Assembly (NCBI RefSeq): GCF_025527015.1
Contig: NZ_JAODIM010000042.1
Coordinates: 1-64,000 of the forward strand
Reading direction: 5' to 3'
Length of the DNA: 64,000 bases
Source: Winslowiella arboricola
GTDB taxonomy: Bacteria; Pseudomonadota; Gammaproteobacteria; Enterobacterales; Enterobacteriaceae
In this document: positions 23,301-28,136 of the stretch, one piece after another
Numbering within the stretch: position 1 is the first letter of the stretch
Layout: each line of letters begins with the position of its first letter
Position numbers and translations under genes: made by a program
Notes under the pieces: generated by a model
Told to the model about the DNA's origin: nothing
The model's database searches: none
The model's input: the letters and a program-made list of their open reading frames with translations, nothing else

Positions 23301-24068
23301 TTGCCGGTTGCCGCGGCGACAACCTCGTCGCTGGCGCTGTTCTCGGTGGCAGCGGATGATGCGACCTCTGTCGATACGCATGCGTTAGCCGCAACGGCGG
23401 CCAGCCATGAGGAAACCGCTAAAGCGAGCAGCAGCACCGAAACCTCGGCCACCGCCACGGTTGAGTCGACGCTGACCACCGATGCGGATAGCGCAACCAG
23501 CGCAGCAACGGCCACCAGCAGCGAAAGCACCACCGCCACTACTGACGAAACCGCCAGTACGGCAGCTGATGACAGCAGTTACACCATCGGCGGAGTGGTG
23601 ATTACGCTGGCGGATGGCTCGACGCAGGAAGGGGCAACGGTAACCGGTAGTCTCGGCGATGATACCGTCACCGTTAACAACCTCAATTTCGAGCATATCG
23701 ATGGCGGGGCGGGCACCGATACCCTGGTGCTGGGCGGCGAGCATATGACGCTGGATCTGACTGCGCTGGGTCTGAAAGTGGAAAATATCGAAGTGCTGGA
23801 TCTCGGGTTATCGGGTACCAACAGCGTCAAGCTGGATCTGAATGAAGCGTTGAAACTGACCGATACGCAAAATGAGGATCTGCTGATCAAAGGTGCGGAT
23901 GGCAGCCAGGTGACGCTGAGCAATACCGATGGCGGCGTGTGGGCGACGGTAGGGCAACGTACTGTCGATGGCCAGGTGTTTGATGTTTATCACAATTCAG
24001 CGCTGACCAGCGATAACAGCCTCGGTGATGTGCTGGTGCAACATAACCTGCAGGTTCATGTCGTCTGA
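5361..24068 (+). CDS. Giant BapA/LapA-type type I-secreted biofilm adhesin (6235 aa)
   Basis: A surface adhesin expected to leave the cell through the T1SS encoded just downstream. Residues 1-137 form a BapA-type prefix domain (AQLNEGRVDIISRDNG at the N-terminus). They are followed by TAAG at 140-143 and a run of nine glycines at about 158-166. About 58 Ig-like repeats of 95-100 residues fill roughly residues 173-5970, each with a (F/S)GDG..LN..E head, a GxWSVxVP core and an (A/S)DxAGN tail. A Ser/Thr-rich linker (about 5990-6075) precedes an RTX-like segment (GSLGDDTVTV, HIDGGAGTDTLVL) and an aliphatic C-terminus, typical of T1SS signals. There is no Sec signal peptide. An AAGGGG sequence lies upstream of the ATG. 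The frame is unbroken over 18.7 kb. Confidence 0.93.
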   Translation: MAQLNEGRVDIISRDNGTLISQASGGASHTVMLTEPSVVKINGTRAMVVEFERQGNDLILHMRDGSVVRYQQFFFDDVDGSHSELVFDDGVNPPEHALFPVTTEMTDATTAMAITPEYESLGNLEPLLLADNEISGGVITAAGIGALGLVGLAVGAAGGGGGGGGGDDTTPTPVQPTITINTFAGDDVLDNSEKQNSQAISGTTTQVEAGQTVTITLNGQTYTATVGADGSWSVNVPASALQALANGTTSIAVSVTNSAGNSATDSHDFTVTPAAGTVPTITIGAFAGDNILDAGEKASSQTISGTTTNVEAGRTVTITLGGVSYSATVAANGSWSVSVPPAALQALANGSATIAASVTDAAGAAASDTQAITVTGPVVEVPTITIGDFAGDNILDADEKGSSQAISGVTTNVEAGRTVTITLGGVTYTATVAANGSWSVNVPAAALQALAEGTTTINASVSNSAGSTASDNQDITVIGGDNQPPTLTLNDFAGDNVLDGAEKQIDQLLSGTTTNVEAGRTVTITLGGLTYSTLVQADGSWSVSVPSAALEALAAGTTTISASVSNAAGTSASDSSSLVVQPDTAGSIALEPISGDGYLGTGEVAAGLVISGTTTGVTAGSIVTVSFNGTDYPATVNADGTWSATIPASALSGLPDGALTINASVTDSNGDLVINSGQLNVLINNPPDATIEPPFGGDGTLNGDEAGTDQTIGGNTGATGPGQTVVVTIGGNDYNAPVASDGSWTVTIPAEDLANLPQGNSNPIVVVVTDPAGNTSTSTTPLVVDTVPPTLTLDGPISTDGYLNQQEQAQPLIIGGNVEAGSTIVVTLAGVNYPATVDGSGQWSVTVPANTLADGSYTAVITATDSAGNTTTVNSPLTVIADPANFATITLNPFAGDGILDGAEQQTEQFITGTTDAPQGQTITVTLGNTSYTGIVQADGNWSVTVPASALEGLSNGTQNFTVSVDDAAGNTSSSDGSFDVDNTVAAIALDPLSGDGYLNAQESASDLTVSGTSSNVATGSVVSFVIGATTYTATVQADGSWSTTVPASVVGALADGPLTITATTPGANGTTLSADGTLNVVIANQPAATIDPPFGGDGALNGNEVSNDQTISGNTGVSAPGQTVLVTLGGNDYSALVGSDGSWTVTIPAADLGGLPQGSNNPLVVVVTDAAGNSNTTTTPVLVDTAAPTLGLDNPISGNGYLNAQEQGQPLEIAGSGEANASIVVTLNGVDYATTVDSTGQWTVTIPAADLANIADGSYTVDIVASDAAGNTTASTAPLVVDTQLPPLALTTPISGDGYLNAQEQAQPLIIAGNGEAGASIVVTLDQVDYPATVDSDGNWSVTVPANTLGDGSYNVAITTTDSAGNATTVNSPLTVIASPANQPTLTIDPLTGDGVLDGAEQQTEQFLTGNTTNVQAGQVVTVVLGGESYTGVVQASGAWSVAIPASALEGLTNGTQDFTVSVDDAAGNNASDDGSFVVDNTLAAIAFDPLSGDGYLNALEAESDLTVSGTSNNVAAGSTVTFVIGTTTYSAIVQANGSWSTTVPSAALANLADGPLTITATTPGANGTTLSADGTLNVAINDLPQANIDTPFADAILSGDESRSDQTLTGNTGATGDGQTVTVTIGGIDYPVQVATDGSWSLLVPSTALQNLPEGPTTVVVAVSDAAGNSNTSTTTVRVDTLPPSLEIEPIAEDGRINGTEQNQPLLIEGFAEPGSTVTVTLDGVDYPATINASGYWTVNVPATVLQGLADDTYPVSVTASDSAGNSTTQLSSIILSTSAPVFTLAPVAGDGTLNSVEQGQPLELNGTGTPGDSVRVTLNGKSNTAIVDGNNAWSVSVPTGDLAALNNGSSYTVAVTVTDAAGNSTSQQSGLVIDTTAPVATLNPVAVDGVLNASEQTQPLIVNGSGTAGDTITVTLNQVEYNVVVGQNGLWAVTIPTTDLANLASGNNPLTVEARDAAGNTSSQSTNLIVDTAAPALELNTIAVDGTVNASEQGQPLLISGSGNAGDTIRFTLNGENYTATVGDDNQWSASIPASALGAIADGTYPLTVTATSASGNTSTTSSNLTFDTATPALTVAPVSGGYLNNQESAENLTINGTGDSGDNVTVTLNNVDYPAVVDGDGNWSVQIPSDVLALLPDGPYTVSVTVVDAVGNTNTSTSPLIVAADPANLPTISVDLFTGDGQLNGAEQGESQILRGTTTNVQAGQLVTVTLNGQQYTGEVESGGAWTVNIPASAFAGLQNSTQTFDVSVSDLAGNPATGSETFTVDNSFSALAIGIISGDDYLNATEAQSDLTISGSTNNVAEGTAVTVTVNSIAYTGTVDADGKWNIIVPSADLQNLPDGPLTVTATSTDINNNPITSENTLNVAINTLPQPTLDTPFGDGVLSAEEAQNPQTLSGTTGVIADGQKVFVTVGGVEYAALVDGQGNWNVTIPAATLQNLPDGNANVVVVVVSDVAGNSDSLTTPVVVDSTPPDIVLNPVSGDGVINATEQGQPLTVSGSSEAGSTVVVTLNGIAYPAIVAANGSWSATVPASALQDLSDGKYDISVTATDANGNSATVLTPVTLDTSTPAFTVAVIAGDGTLNATEQGQPLTINGTGTAGDSVSLTLNGNSYSATIGENGQWTVNVPAADLSTLTDGSYPVSITVSDAAGNSTTQQVSLPVDITPPALTLNPPSGDGILSSTEQGQPLLLNGSGESGDNIIVSLNGKTYQATVGVNGQWSLEVPAVDLAALTEGANPLSVTTRDSAGNTTTVESSLTLDTTAPTLTVAIDTFAGNGIVDGAERAVDQILSGTTNAEAGQTVTVTLNGISYTGLVLAGGAWNVTIPAGAMAGLNDGSQTLAVSVTNAAGNSTSVTDSYSINTSGSSLAIAPVSDGYLNADEQGAALTISGQSTNVTAGSIVVVTVNGVGYNATVNADGSWTATVPAGALNAVADGPLAISAAVNDAAGNPVTSTSSVTVLADTLPTVTINQPFGDGSLNADDIAANGTLTGITGITGDGQTVSVSFGGATYTGTVASDGSWTISIPAAALQDLQQGTTSFTVTVSDVAGNTATGTGSVLVDTLPPDLQVGVLSGDGVVNATELGQPLAVSGTGENGATIVVNFAGTPYTTTVDTDGNWTLNIPATALSDLTNGNYDLTVTATDSAGNSTQQSTSFTVKADAASLPTISFDPFAGNDVVDGAEQQTAQILSGVTTNVEAGQTVTITLDGAIYTAIVQPSGAWSVSIPASALLDLANGDNSLTVAVSDAAGNGVSNSLDFNVNNAASGLVVDPISGDGYLNAAEAGQDLLISGTSQNVATGSTVTIEFNNQTFTAEVGANGVWSVAIPPAALAGLADGPATVSVSATDAAGNQVSGNATLNVQVSELPNATILPPFGDSILNAAETGSTQTLRGSTGIEGDGQRVSVTINGVDYDGLVDSDGNWTVSLSPAVLQTLATGSMVVTVTDAAGNQDQITAPFNVDRIPPALTIDTIAGDGRVNAAESVAAIAISGTTTAQEGQIVTVTLNGQSYTATVNASGIWSLDLPAGALAGISNGSYTLTATVADAAGNPTSSSSAVTVETAALVPTINTPFTDGYLNSAESQQPQTLSGTTGATGAGQSVVLNIGGTDYSAQVDASGNWSLVLQPATLQDLSSGNLPIVVTVTDASGNQGVIDSTASVDFQAPVLTIGAIAGDNIINAAEYQQVVPVSGTASVSEAGQQVTVTFNGVTYQTLVQSDGSWSVNLPAGALQGLADGSYQVSAELSDKALNSTSVNQTITIDASPATLPTLTISAVSGDNYINQAEAGQILAISGTSTNLEAGRTVSVLLNGKTYTATVGANGDWTTNVPAADVGALVDGAQTITASATDSAGNPASNTHNVTVIAAAAEQPTLSFNPVSGDDIVNAQETNSNLIISGTSQRLPAGNTVLVTLDGKTYNATVDANGNWSTTVPAADVRELDQGNNTVTASAADVAGNPANASHDFTVDTVDPLLSVTLDAGDVLNLAEALAGLLVSGQTDAGLTVTVTLNNKEYSATADANGAWSLTIPSGDLLLLQDGELGVGVSVTDRAGNTSTEVVDLDVLINALPVLNITTPFVDGLLNAAESLVAQTISGTSSNLAVGTAVVVTIGGLTFNGTVNANNVWSVNIPAGSLAALSDGQLQVEVSAADSAGNPATATVSADVLINTLPDATILTPFVDGLLNAAEAGVNQLISGTTGITGGGQTVTLKIDNTTFTTTVDQNGNWSATLTPTQLAALGNGTHTIDVTVTDRAQNSDNTTLGFSAIITGLPDPTLATPFVDGFLNAAEAAVNGALTGTTGITGTQSVTVTLNGTTYDATVDVTTGAWSLPLTSGLLQSLQDGNLPISVVVTDAAGNVGSTSGSLTVAVNTLPNATINLPFGDGALNIDEAALSQLISGKTGVVGAGQSVSVVISGFNGDNPVTATVDVNGNWSLSLTPTQLATLADGTHTITVTARDAAGNSDVETLNVTTALTLPEPVINTPFIDGVLNIAEAGAAVTLTGRTGVDGLNQGVQLTIDVNGISYTGSVDASGNWSVNIPAGALSSLTNGTHTINVTVTDSAGNTNSESLNFTASLTAPVPTLDLPFTDGYLNAAEALAGGVLSGKTGITGAGQSVSVTIAGTTYTGATVDANGNWTLNVGTGVLSALGQGAASVAVQATDSAGNIGAINGSFTVDTQLPTIAITPFTGDNALTYLESLTTQTLSGTTTGASIGSVVTVTIGTATLSGVVQANGNWTVNVTPAAMVQLGTTSGTISASVSDLAGNVGNASATVTVDLTPPPAPLVTLTPVGGDNIINVADGTGNVTLSGTYGNIGTLGGNVTVTINGVAAGTAVVSTDDGSWSISVPNASFIDGNAIVRVTATGLDGTATSTSTVVVDRVPPVLTIGNFTTDNVLNSTEAAATQTITGTASVSEAGRTVTVTLNGKNYSAVVQANGSWSAAVPAADLQALSQGTQTISATLTDAAGNPGTASHIISVDTGAPLLQVDALVGDNVLNAADILLTQTLTGTVSGAPGQTIGIYLGDGAPIATGVVSDNGTFSIDLSPEVLGSLAEGPLVFGVRVSDAAGNQTDATLTVNKVVNSALNLVVDTLFGDGFLNALDTSVAQTISGITTSAGIGAKVALTIGGTTLTADVGQDGKWAIIVPPSLLQIFDDGNLALKVTLTDAAGNTSVVDKAFTAIVDNLPVIGNLTGLFGGDGLLNIVEAATEQTVKGVVTAATGSTVTVTLGSKSYAATVNALGEWSVKIPPLDLGALTNGTLALGVKVVDPAGNTTSTSVDVGIFTAQPSITLSPIFGDGILNIADLATGQIISGVVNNVAAGSTITLGIGSNTVTATVGANGAFSATVSPDILGTLTSGNLTVSASVTDAAGNTTSASQGLVVDVIRPVVNLATLFGDGLLNAADALLTQTITGTVTGAEAGSRVVITIGGQQFVTTTTGSGFSLALTPAILQGLLDGNLTVGVAVTDSAGNTGSATAGAVIGIHNLPVITLNPLFGDGILNLVESLVTQTITGTVSNAAGSTVRINIGNSTVTATVGSDGKFSAAVAPDILGTLLNGNLTVGVSVTDTVGNTTAVSAGVQVGISNPPTLTLNTVFGDGVLSAADLNSTQTISGSSNNLAAGSTVSVTLGGKSYSALVASGGGWSISVSKADLALLSNGNLTVNASATDAYGNVATKSGSVSVITNTPPTVSISAVFGDGLLNATDAQSAQTITGTTTNAEGSTVTVKVGSALTLTGIVAANGSWSVSVPSASLIALADGTQNVTATVTNAAGNSGSGSSSASVITHTLPSVALGVLFTDGYLNLSEASTTETITGTSSNAVGSRVSVDVAGTVYTTTVQANGSWSVNVPSATLRGISDGSHTVLVTLTDAVGNTSVAGSSFTAKTHDLPIVGVDPVLALVNVLLNGLTISGGTLNLAQGTRVNVTLNGSTMQATTDALGRYSVKFAGGLLTALNLNSIVTVTAVDVAGNPASTTTTLLLGSLLPVAAATTSSLALFSVAADDATSVDTHALAATAASHEETAKASSSTETSATATVESTLTTDADSATSAATATSSESTTATTDETASTAADDSSYTIGGVVITLADGSTQEGATVTGSLGDDTVTVNNLNFEHIDGGAGTDTLVLGGEHMTLDLTALGLKVENIEVLDLGLSGTNSVKLDLNEALKLTDTQNEDLLIKGADGSQVTLSNTDGGVWATVGQRTVDGQVFDVYHNSALTSDNSLGDVLVQHNLQVHVV
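5878..23290 (+). repeat. Tandem array of about 58 Ig-like domain repeats
   Basis: In-frame repeats of about 290-300 bases run through almost the whole adhesin. I counted 57 canonical heads plus one degenerate last copy near 23020. From about 6810 to 16060 a four-domain super-repeat recurs: a FAGD..LDGAEQ head after an ADPAN-type linker, then SGDGYLNA, then a PPFGGDG type, then SGDGxLNxxEQxQP, with extra copies of the last type inserted in some blocks. The right-hand half uses FxDGxLNAAE heads instead. Near-identical DNA in adjacent units makes the array prone to expansion and to assembly collapse. Confidence 0.9.
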
Positions 24069-24089
24069 TGAACTGATGCAGTCGCCAAC

Positions 24090-24119
24090 AGGGTCACGCC
24101 AGGCGTGGCCCTTTTTTTC
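24090..24119 (+). terminator. Intrinsic terminator after adhesin gene
   Basis: GGGTCACGC and GCGTGGCCC form a GC-rich stem (one G-T pair) with a short loop, followed by seven T residues. It lies 22 bases after the adhesin stop and separates that transcript from the secretion genes. Confidence 0.85.
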
Positions 24120-24595
24120 TTCATGTCCATAAGCTTTGATGAATCTGCTTTAACTGTTTACGCCATGCACAAAAAAAGCAGGGGCAGAGAATAAACCGTA
24201 ACAAGGGAGAACTGGTTAACAGGTCTGATTTAACCGCCAGTGGCTGAATTTTAGCGCTAAACGCCACTGTTTTTGCCCTGTGACGGGCGGCTTAATGCTG
24301 TTTGGATGCGAGTGTTATTAAAATAACCGGCTGTTTGAGCAGGAAAAAATGGCCAAACTGTTCTATTAATTTAATGGTAGTGAAAATTCCCCGAGACAGG
24401 GGAATGACAATGAAAAGTTAATTTAATTTATCGAATGGATGCGTTTGATACCTTGTTACCCGTCCGTTGTGGACTTATCGCTGTATAAGGAACCAGGCAT
24501 AATGCAAACCTCGCTGCCCCCCTTTTTGCTGAGACAGGCCATACGGTTAACAGCAACAGCCGACAACAACAAACGCTAAAACTGTGGTGTTAATC
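24120..24595. promoter_or_regulatory. Intergenic region before T1SS operon
   Basis: About 475 bases without a gene. Because a strong terminator precedes it, the TolC-ABC-HlyD operon must have its own promoter here. The part from about 24340 to 24500 is AT-rich, but I see no promoter that I can defend. Confidence 0.4.
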
Positions 24596-25948
24596 ATGAA
24601 TAGAGTGTTGGTTTCGTTGTGTCTGGGCGCGTTTTGCAGCCTGTCGACACAGCATGCCGTTGCGGCGGCAGAACCGAAGGCAGAATTTAACTGGCGAGCG
24701 GCTCCCACCGAGGAGCAGATTGCCACCCTGACATTGCGCGAGGCGATTTTGCGCGCCTTTGCGCGTAACCCCAAAATTGCTGAAGCCGCTGCGCAGATTC
24801 ATGTTGGTGAAGCCGATCTGGATGCGGCAAAAAGCGCCTGGTATCCACAAATTTCACTACAGGCCAGCGGCGGTCGATCTAACCAGACCGACTCGGCTGG
24901 CAGCCTGAATAATAATGCCTCCGGTGGTCTGACGCTCAGTCAGCTGTTGTATGACTTTGGTCGTACCGGCGGGGCGATCGATGAACAGCATGCGTTATCT
25001 GATGCTTACCGCTTTGGTCTGTACGACACCATGACCACCGTCGCGCAGGATACCCTGCAGGCCTATCTGGAGGTGAAACGCTATCAGGCTTTAACGCTAG
25101 CTTCACGCAGCAATATCGCCTCGCTGGAACATGTGCGCGAGATCGCCCAGATGCGCGCCGATGCCGGACTCAGTTCGCAATCCGATGTGTTGCAGGCGGG
25201 AACCCGTATTGCCGGAATGCGCGCCACGCTGGAGCAGTACCGTGCGCAGCAGCGCTCGGCACAGGCGCAGCTGACGGTGCTGACCGGCGTGGTATCAGAC
25301 AATCTGCCGGAACTGCCGCAAAGTCTGCTGCAACAGCAGGTGACGCTGGACAAAATCGCCTACGAAAAAAGCGCCGCAGTGCGCAGTGCGCAGGCCAAAC
25401 AGGAAGCGGCCAGCGATCGTGTCCGCCAGGCGCAGTCCAATCACTGGCCGACAATTAAAGTCGAAGCGGGGCGTACCCGTTATGAAAACGACAACCGCTC
25501 TTACTGGGACGATCAGCTGCAATTACGGGTAGAAGCGCCGATTTATCAGGGCGGTTTGGTCAACGCCAAAACGCGTTCGGCGCAAGGCGAACGTGAAGCC
25601 GCACTGGCGGCGATTGAGCAGTCAAAACTGGATATCAACCAGCGGGCATCAACCGCTTATGCCGATATGATTGGCGCCCAGCAGCGTCAGCAGGCGGGGG
25701 AAGATCAGCTGGCCAGCGCCGACCATACCCGCTCGGTGTATGCCGATGAATACAAACTGAATAAACGCAGCCTGAACGATCTGCTCAGCGTCGAGCAGGA
25801 TGTCTTCCAGGCCGACAGCATGCGCACTGTTGCGCTCTATGACGGCTGGGATGCCACCGTGCGCTATGCCGCGGCGGTAGACAATCTGCTCGATATTATG
25901 GGGATCGATCGCGAAGCGAACAGCGGGCAAACCCTGCCTGCGCTGTAA
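24596..25948 (+). CDS. TolC-family outer-membrane component of the adhesin T1SS (LapE/AggA-like)
   Basis: A 450-residue outer-membrane efflux protein. It starts with a Sec signal peptide (MNRVLVSLCLGAFCSLS..AVA, cleaved after about residue 24). Two TolC-type repeats follow, with LTLREAILRAFARNPKI near the start, GLTLSQLLYDFGRTGGAI in the first half and EAPIYQGGLVNAKTRSA in the second, the usual duplicated helix-strand pattern. The ATG at 24596 is chosen over a GTG at 24584 because the signal peptide begins cleanly there. It is first in a three-gene operon and would form the outer-membrane duct for the giant adhesin. Confidence 0.9.
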   Translation: MNRVLVSLCLGAFCSLSTQHAVAAAEPKAEFNWRAAPTEEQIATLTLREAILRAFARNPKIAEAAAQIHVGEADLDAAKSAWYPQISLQASGGRSNQTDSAGSLNNNASGGLTLSQLLYDFGRTGGAIDEQHALSDAYRFGLYDTMTTVAQDTLQAYLEVKRYQALTLASRSNIASLEHVREIAQMRADAGLSSQSDVLQAGTRIAGMRATLEQYRAQQRSAQAQLTVLTGVVSDNLPELPQSLLQQQVTLDKIAYEKSAAVRSAQAKQEAASDRVRQAQSNHWPTIKVEAGRTRYENDNRSYWDDQLQLRVEAPIYQGGLVNAKTRSAQGEREAALAAIEQSKLDINQRASTAYADMIGAQQRQQAGEDQLASADHTRSVYADEYKLNKRSLNDLLSVEQDVFQADSMRTVALYDGWDATVRYAAAVDNLLDIMGIDREANSGQTLPAL

Positions 25949-25982
25949 TGGTTCACCTGCGCACCACGAATAAAAGGCAGTA

Positions 25983-28136
25983 ATGATGACGACACAAACC
26001 GCAAGCACCGAAAACTGGATTGAGGCAATGCTGCGCGTAGCCGCCCGTTTTGGTAAACCGGCCGAAGGGCACACCCTGCGCCAGCAGATGCGCTGGTTTG
26101 AGCACCTGAGCGCCAGCCAGCAGCTGGAACGTCTGGCGGGTCTGCTCGGCCTGCATCTGACCATGATGCCGCGCGATAAAATTCGCTGGCGACAGGAAGT
26201 GACGCCGGTGGTGCTGATTCTGGAAAACGGCAGTGTGGCGGTGGTCGAAGCGATCGATGCGGAAGGCAACGCACGTTACTGGATCAGCGATGGCGGCGAT
26301 GTGGTGCGCGAAACCGAGCTGGCGCTGCTGCTGGCGCAAAGTAAAGAGCAGGTGGCGATTATCGGCGTCGCGGCGCGCGGGCGCGATGCGCGTATCGACG
26401 AGTTTGTGCAGCCGTATAAAAAGCACTGGTTCTGGCACAACTTTCGCGGCATGGGGCGGCGTATTGCGGAGATCTCGCTGGCATCTGTCGTCGGCAACGT
26501 ACTGGCGCTGGCCGGTATTCTGTTTTCGATGCAGGTCTATGACCGGGTGATCCCGGCGCAGTCGGAGTCGACCTTGTGGGTGCTGTTTGTCGGGGTACTG
26601 ATTGCCGCGGCGATTGAGTACCTGATCCGCCTGATGCGTACCCAGGTGTCGGATGTGATGGGGAAACGCATCGATCTAAAAGTGTCGTCGATGCTGTTTG
26701 CCCGCGCGATGAATATCCGCAATGAAGCGCGGCCGAAATCCACCGGCTCGTTTATCTCGCAGCTGCGTGAAATCGATCAGGTGCGTGAACTGCTGACCTC
26801 CACCACCGTCGGGGCGGCGGCGGATATGCCGTTTGTGATCCTGTTCCTGTTTATTATGGCGTTTATCGGCGGCCCGCTGGTGATTATTCCGTTGCTGGCG
26901 ATCCCGCTGATTGTGATCCCTGGCCTGTTGTTGCAGATCCCGATGGCGAAGCTGGCGAAAGAGGGGATGCGTGAAGGGGCGCTGCGCAATGCGGTGCTGG
27001 TAGAAACGATTGAAGGTATTGAAGATATCAAAGCGTTGCAGGCTGAGCCTTACTTCCAGCGTCAGTGGGAGCAAACGCACGAAGTCAGCGCGGCGATCGG
27101 GATGAAACAGCGACTGTGGGGCGCGCGTCTTACCGGCTGGGCATCGACGGTGCAGCAGCTAACCTATGCCGGCATGCTGGTATTTGGTACCTATCTGGTG
27201 CTGAGCGGCGATATCACCACCGGTACACTGGTGGCCAGCAGCCTGCTGTCATCCCGCACTATCGCGCCACTGATGCAACTGACCATGGTGTTCTCGCGCT
27301 GGCAACATGCGAAAAGCGCGATGAACGGCCTTGATGAGCTGTTAAAACGCCCGCTGGATCAGCCGGAAGAGGGTGAAATCGCCCACTGTCCCACCCTGAC
27401 CGGCCACTACGATCTGCGCAATGTGCAGTACACCTATGATGAAGAGAACGTGAAAAACGTGCTCAGTGTGGCGAAGCTGCAAATCAAGCCCGGCGAACGT
27501 ATTGCCTTGCTCGGCAAGGTGGGGGCAGGCAAATCAACGCTGCTGAAACTGCTGGCCGGTCAGGCCAGTGCTACCCAGGGCAAAGTAGTGGTGGATGGCG
27601 TGGATATCGGCCGTATTGATCCGGTGGATTTGCGCCGCCAGCTGGGCTGGTTATCGCAGGACTCGCGCTTATTCTTTGGCACGTTGCGCCAGAACCTGAT
27701 GCTGGGCAATCCGCACGCCAGCGAGCAGGAGATGTTACAGGCGCTACGCATTAGCGGCGCGCTAAGTCTGGTACAGCAGGATGCTGCCAGCCTTGACCGC
27801 ATTATTAATGAGGGCGGGCGCGGGTTATCCGGCGGACAACGGCAGATGGTGATGCTCAGCCGCATGATCCTGCGTCAGCCGCAGGTGGTATTAATGGATG
27901 AGCCGACCGCGTCGATGGATGAGCAGCTGGAAGAGCATGTGATTCGCCAGATGCAGGGCTGGCTTTCCGGGCGCACGCTGGTGCTGGTTACCCACCGTCC
28001 GGCGCTGCTGAAACTGGTTGATCGTATTGTGGTGATGGATAACGGACGGATTATTGCCGACGGTCCGCGCGACGAGATTCTGCGTGCGGTCACTCCGGCC
28101 ACGTCTGGCGCCGCCAAAGCGGGAGATGCCGCATGA
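25983..28136 (+). CDS. T1SS ABC exporter with C39-like domain (LapB-like)
   Basis: A 717-residue exporter. Residues 1-130 are a C39-peptidase-like domain lacking the catalytic Cys, as in HlyB and LapB, so it binds substrate rather than cutting it. A six-helix membrane domain follows (about 155-440; VLALAGILFSMQVYDRVIP is typical). The nucleotide-binding domain has Walker A GKVGAGKS (about 512), signature LSGGQRQMV (about 614), Walker B VVLMDEPTAS (about 634) and an H-loop at LVTHRP. ATG codons at 25983 and 25986 are both possible starts. Its stop overlaps the HlyD start by four bases (ATGA). Confidence 0.93.
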   Translation: MMTTQTASTENWIEAMLRVAARFGKPAEGHTLRQQMRWFEHLSASQQLERLAGLLGLHLTMMPRDKIRWRQEVTPVVLILENGSVAVVEAIDAEGNARYWISDGGDVVRETELALLLAQSKEQVAIIGVAARGRDARIDEFVQPYKKHWFWHNFRGMGRRIAEISLASVVGNVLALAGILFSMQVYDRVIPAQSESTLWVLFVGVLIAAAIEYLIRLMRTQVSDVMGKRIDLKVSSMLFARAMNIRNEARPKSTGSFISQLREIDQVRELLTSTTVGAAADMPFVILFLFIMAFIGGPLVIIPLLAIPLIVIPGLLLQIPMAKLAKEGMREGALRNAVLVETIEGIEDIKALQAEPYFQRQWEQTHEVSAAIGMKQRLWGARLTGWASTVQQLTYAGMLVFGTYLVLSGDITTGTLVASSLLSSRTIAPLMQLTMVFSRWQHAKSAMNGLDELLKRPLDQPEEGEIAHCPTLTGHYDLRNVQYTYDEENVKNVLSVAKLQIKPGERIALLGKVGAGKSTLLKLLAGQASATQGKVVVDGVDIGRIDPVDLRRQLGWLSQDSRLFFGTLRQNLMLGNPHASEQEMLQALRISGALSLVQQDAASLDRIINEGGRGLSGGQRQMVMLSRMILRQPQVVLMDEPTASMDEQLEEHVIRQMQGWLSGRTLVLVTHRPALLKLVDRIVVMDNGRIIADGPRDEILRAVTPATSGAAKAGDAA

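Noticed and set aside
5567-23993. Many long ORFs on the minus strand and in other frames inside the adhesin gene
   Set aside because: They repeat with the Ig-domain period, have Ala/Val/Pro-biased composition of antisense GC-rich DNA and no start signals; they are shadows of the adhesin frame.
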